From Modicisalibacter sp049808615 (GTDB lineage: Bacteria; Pseudomonadota; Gammaproteobacteria; Pseudomonadales; Halomonadaceae), in assembly GCF_049808615.1 (NCBI RefSeq), contig NZ_JBNCAN010000009.1:1-64000 (forward strand): a stretch of DNA of 64,000 nucleotides, written 5' to 3'. The translations under genes and the position numbers were made by a program. Below are positions 61,669-64,000 of the stretch, one piece after another. Position 1 is the stretch's first letter, and each line of letters begins with the position of its first letter. A model generated the notes under the pieces. The model did no database searches and was not told the origin of the DNA. It saw only the letters and a list, made by a program, of their open reading frames with translations.

Positions 61669-62460
61669 ATGAATCACGCTATCGCCACGGGTCGCTCCAG
61701 ACGCCCCGACATCGCTGAATACCTGGCTGAAGCCATCTTCAGCGGTCGCTATGGACCGGGCGATTATGTGCCCCGCGAGATCGATTTGTGCGACCAGTTC
61801 GGTGTCAGCCGCAGTACGGTGCGTAGCGCCCTGCAGCTGCTGGTGGCGGCAGGCCTGCTGAAACGTATTTCCGGGCAAGGCACTCGGGTGCGTGAATTGG
61901 CCGAGTGGCACTTGCTCGACCCTCGGGTCAGTGCCTGGATGGCGCGTTTTGCCCAGCCCAATCCGAGTATTCAGCGCGAGATATTCGCCTTCCGCGTGGC
62001 CGTGGAGCCCTTCGTCGCGCGCCTGGCCGCAGAGCATGCCACCGCCGCCGATCTGTTGGCGATCGAAACCGCCTATGACGGCATGATCAATGCCCTTGAG
62101 CAAGATGATCTATGCTGGGGAGGGCGTAGCCACGATGAATACGATGTCGACTTTCACGAGGCGATCTTCACGGCTTCTCACAACCTTGTCTGGGCACAGA
62201 TCAGCCATGTGTTGAAGCCTGCTATCGCACTTTTAGTGGAGAAATCCAACCATAGTGCCGATGAACTCCACGACAGCATGGAGCGTCATCGCCGCGTTAT
62301 GGAAGCCATTCGCCTGCGTCAGCCCGACAAGGCCGCCCAGGCGGCCCTGGCGGTGCTGGATCGCACCGGGCGAGATCTGGGGCTTGAAGGGTTGCTTCCG
62401 GTGCTGCCTACCCTTGGGCCCCAAGCAGTAAATCACGAAGCTCAAACAACAGATGGATAA
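61669..62460 (+). CDS. GntR-family transcriptional regulator, FadR subfamily (FCD domain)
   Basis: The protein has 263 residues from MNHAIATGRSRRPDIAEYL; an ATG at 61621 would give 279. The winged helix has YVPREIDLCDQFGVSRSTVRSAL and LLKRISGQGTRVRE. The FCD domain has FRVAVEPFVARLAAEHA, DVDFHEAIFTASHN and SMERHRRVMEAIRLRQPDKA, with the Asp and His residues that bind a metal and carboxylate ligand. It ends 14 bases before the TRAP binding protein start, so it probably controls the transporter in response to its substrate. Confidence 0.88.
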   Translation: MNHAIATGRSRRPDIAEYLAEAIFSGRYGPGDYVPREIDLCDQFGVSRSTVRSALQLLVAAGLLKRISGQGTRVRELAEWHLLDPRVSAWMARFAQPNPSIQREIFAFRVAVEPFVARLAAEHATAADLLAIETAYDGMINALEQDDLCWGGRSHDEYDVDFHEAIFTASHNLVWAQISHVLKPAIALLVEKSNHSADELHDSMERHRRVMEAIRLRQPDKAAQAALAVLDRTGRDLGLEGLLPVLPTLGPQAVNHEAQTTDG

Positions 62461-62473
62461 GGAAACGCTAAAT

Positions 62474-63490
62474 ATGTCACGCATTCCACTCAAGACGATT
62501 ACCGCTGCCGTACTCGGTGCCATGGCGCTCAATGCTCAGGCCGCCGAATACGAGTGGACCTTCCAGACCTCGGAAACTTCCGGTGAGCCGCAGTACGAGA
62601 TCAAGAAGGCCTGGGCCGATGAGGTCGAGGAAAAATCCGACGGTCGCATCCAGATCGAGATCCTGCCGGTCAATGCAGTGGTTCAGGCCAACCAGACCCT
62701 GCAGGCCGTCAAGTCCGGCACCCTTCAGGGCCATTTGACCGATCCCAGCTATTTCACCGGGCAGAACCCGGCCTTCGGCATGCTGGGCAACCTGGTCGGC
62801 GCCTGGGGCGATCCCAACGAGTTTCTCGATTACATGCGCAATGCCGGTGGCGAAGAACTCTACAACGAGCTGGTCGAACCTTACGGCCTGCATCTGATCG
62901 GTGCCGCGGCCACGGGCCTTGAAGCCTTGCCCTCCAAGCGGCCGATTCGCACCGTCGACGATCTCAAGGGACTGAAGCTGCGTGCCCCGGAAGGCATGGT
63001 CTACAACATCTTCGAGAAAGCCGGTGCCACCCCGGTGAACCTACCGGGTTCCGAGGTCTATACGGCGCTGGAAAAGGGCGTGATCGATGCGGCGGATTAC
63101 ACCGTCTTCGCCACCAATTACAAGCAAGGCCTGTATGAGTTTGCGCCTTATCCCAACTATCCGGGCTTTCACTCGCTTCCCATGGTGGCGGTATCCCTCA
63201 ACAAGGAGATCTGGGATAGCCTGCCGGACGATTTGAAGAGCATGCTTGAAAGCACCGTCGACGACATGGCCGACGAGATGGTGGCCAAGCTCAAGGAACT
63301 CGACCAGGAAGCAGTAGAAGAGGTACGCCAGGACCCCGACATCGAGATTATCGATATGTCGGATGAGGAACGCGCCAAGTTCCGCAATATTGCCGAAGAG
63401 GAGTGGGCTGTCTGGGCCGAGAAGAACGACATGACCCAGAAGGTCTATGACTCGGTGGTGGCTTATCTCAAGGAAAACAACCTGATGTAA
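62474..63490 (+). CDS. TRAP transporter substrate-binding protein DctP
   Basis: The protein has 338 residues from MSRIPLKTITAAVLGAMALN, signal peptide ending AQA. AWADEVEEKSDGRIQIEILP, DLKGLKLRAPEGMVYNIFEKAGATPVNLPGSEVYTALEKGVIDAAD and the carboxylate-binding Arg (in KLRAP) are standard DctP features. It captures an organic acid in the periplasm for the DctQM permease. The ligand is not predictable here. AAGGA lies about 10 bases before the ATG. Confidence 0.92.
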   Translation: MSRIPLKTITAAVLGAMALNAQAAEYEWTFQTSETSGEPQYEIKKAWADEVEEKSDGRIQIEILPVNAVVQANQTLQAVKSGTLQGHLTDPSYFTGQNPAFGMLGNLVGAWGDPNEFLDYMRNAGGEELYNELVEPYGLHLIGAAATGLEALPSKRPIRTVDDLKGLKLRAPEGMVYNIFEKAGATPVNLPGSEVYTALEKGVIDAADYTVFATNYKQGLYEFAPYPNYPGFHSLPMVAVSLNKEIWDSLPDDLKSMLESTVDDMADEMVAKLKELDQEAVEEVRQDPDIEIIDMSDEERAKFRNIAEEEWAVWAEKNDMTQKVYDSVVAYLKENNLM

Positions 63491-63542
63491 GCGTGGCTTG
63501 TTGACTAGGGTCACCTAAAAAAGCCGACGGTCTTGCTTGTTG

Positions 63543-63566
63543 GTAGGAGCTTGCTTCAGCAAGCGA
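63543..63566. repeat. REP-like palindromic element (copy 2)
   Basis: GTAGGAG followed by CTTGCTTCAGCAAGCGA. Compared with the copy at 47760, the hairpin arms differ by a compensatory change (TCGCT...AGCGA against TTGCT...AGCAA), so pairing is kept. It lies between dctP and dctQ. Confidence 0.6.
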
Positions 63567-63611
63567 TAGGGGTATCCCCATCGCCCGATGAATCGGGTTC
63601 CCGAGAACACT

Positions 63612-63644
63612 GAAGGAATCTGCCCGGATTCCTTCTGTTTTTTG
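63612..63644 (+). terminator. Terminator/attenuator between dctP and dctQ
   Basis: GAAGGAATC (63612-63620) and GATTCCTTC (63627-63635) form a perfect 9-bp stem, followed by TGTTTTTTTG. It would lower expression of the permease genes relative to the binding protein. Confidence 0.8.
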
Positions 63645-63659
63645 TTTAGAGGAGAGGTC

Positions 63660-64000
63660 ATGTCACCACACCCACCCCCCAACGACGGTTCTCCGGAGCC
63701 TGGAGAAGACGAGCTCGCCGGCCCGACCTCCGGAGAAACCACGACGCAACCCGACCCCGTCAGAAGCACGTTCGACAAGGGGATAGCCTGGTGCGGACGA
63801 GGCGCTGCCTGGCTGATATTCATCGCCATGGCGATCAGCGTCTACGAAGTCATCATGCGCTACGGCTTCGATTCGCCTACCTCCTGGGTGCACGAGTCCG
63901 TGGTCATGCTGGTGGCGGTGAGTTTCTCTCTTGGTGGCCCTGTAGCCCTGGCCAGCAATCGCCATATTCGTGTGCGGGTGCTTTACGATACGGTTGGCCC
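63660..64000 (+). CDS. TRAP transporter small permease DctQ (partial, runs off the window)
   Basis: The open frame from ATG 63660 (preceded by AGAGGAGAGG) continues to the end of the window without a stop. After a hydrophilic Pro/Thr-rich N-terminus of about 35 residues come membrane segment AAWLIFIAMAISVYEVIMRYGF and SPTSWVHESVVMLVAVSFSLGG, then NRHIRVRVLYDTVG, all typical of DctQ. The large permease DctM is expected just beyond the edge. Confidence 0.88.
   Translation, partial: MSPHPPPNDGSPEPGEDELAGPTSGETTTQPDPVRSTFDKGIAWCGRGAAWLIFIAMAISVYEVIMRYGFDSPTSWVHESVVMLVAVSFSLGGPVALASNRHIRVRVLYDTVG

Overview
The window looks like chromosomal DNA of a moderately halophilic gammaproteobacterium, most likely Halomonas or a close relative in the Halomonadaceae. 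The reasons are the ftsB-ispD-ispF-truD-surE-pcm-DUF368-nlpD-rpoS block, an EttA plus PA3496-family pair, a ybbAP-tesA cluster, a TRAP transporter, acidic proteins, and a Pseudomonas-like short LOV photoreceptor. The assignment is inferred from gene content and was not tested by a database search. I saw no rRNA, tRNA or CRISPR array.

Region 1 (1-8.4 kb) is mosaic. It holds a truncated tenA, a small membrane protein, a secreted PQQ-type sugar dehydrogenase homologue, and then a minus-strand four-gene operon: pgsB, pgsC, an HlyD-type adaptor and a putative metallohydrolase. The operon resembles a poly-gamma-glutamate (PGA) synthase locus but has no pgsA/capA; an envelope-spanning adaptor and a hydrolase stand where pgsA and the usual PGA-processing enzyme would be. 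PgsC is a tandem duplication in one chain. The adaptor is split by a frameshift at a C6 run. A direct repeat of about 150 bp, 93 bp of it identical, flanks the block. One copy is the 3' end of an intact lpxL-like gene and the other is an orphan 3' fragment. This is the arrangement expected when an element inserts into the 3' end of a gene. I consider this block the best candidate for an undescribed system.

Region 2 (8.4-18.7 kb) holds a VOC protein, a methyltransferase, a YcaD-like MFS carrier, a fatty-acid activation and beta-oxidation operon (acyl-CoA dehydrogenase, acyl-CoA ligase, 3-hydroxyacyl-CoA dehydrogenase, enoyl-CoA hydratase), and an accessory stretch with two toxin-antitoxin pairs and a GFA-family gene that may be an integron cassette.

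Region 3 (18.7-27.5 kb) has hiuH divergent from an hprRS-like two-component system with an HprR-box-like palindrome between them, a CynX/NimT carrier, a divergent cis-prenyltransferase, a large alpha/beta hydrolase, a 2OG-Fe(II) oxygenase, two Nudix enzymes and a YqfO-like protein.

Region 4 (27.6-39 kb) is the conserved housekeeping block from ftsB to rpoS, followed by a TolC-family protein, alanine racemase and an LpxL acyltransferase. Region 5 (39-54.6 kb) has an SDR, a DUF2254 protein, EttA, a PA3496-family protein, the LOV protein, several transporters, a Phd/RelE pair, tesA-ybbA-ybbP, a vapBC pair whose antitoxin frame is broken, and glyA.

Region 6 (54.6-61.1 kb) is a complete type I secretion system (ABC exporter, adaptor, TolC) followed by a probable substrate: an M14 zinc carboxypeptidase with N-terminal DUF4214-like repeats and no signal peptide. 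The window ends with a FadR-type regulator and a TRAP transporter (dctP, partial dctQ).
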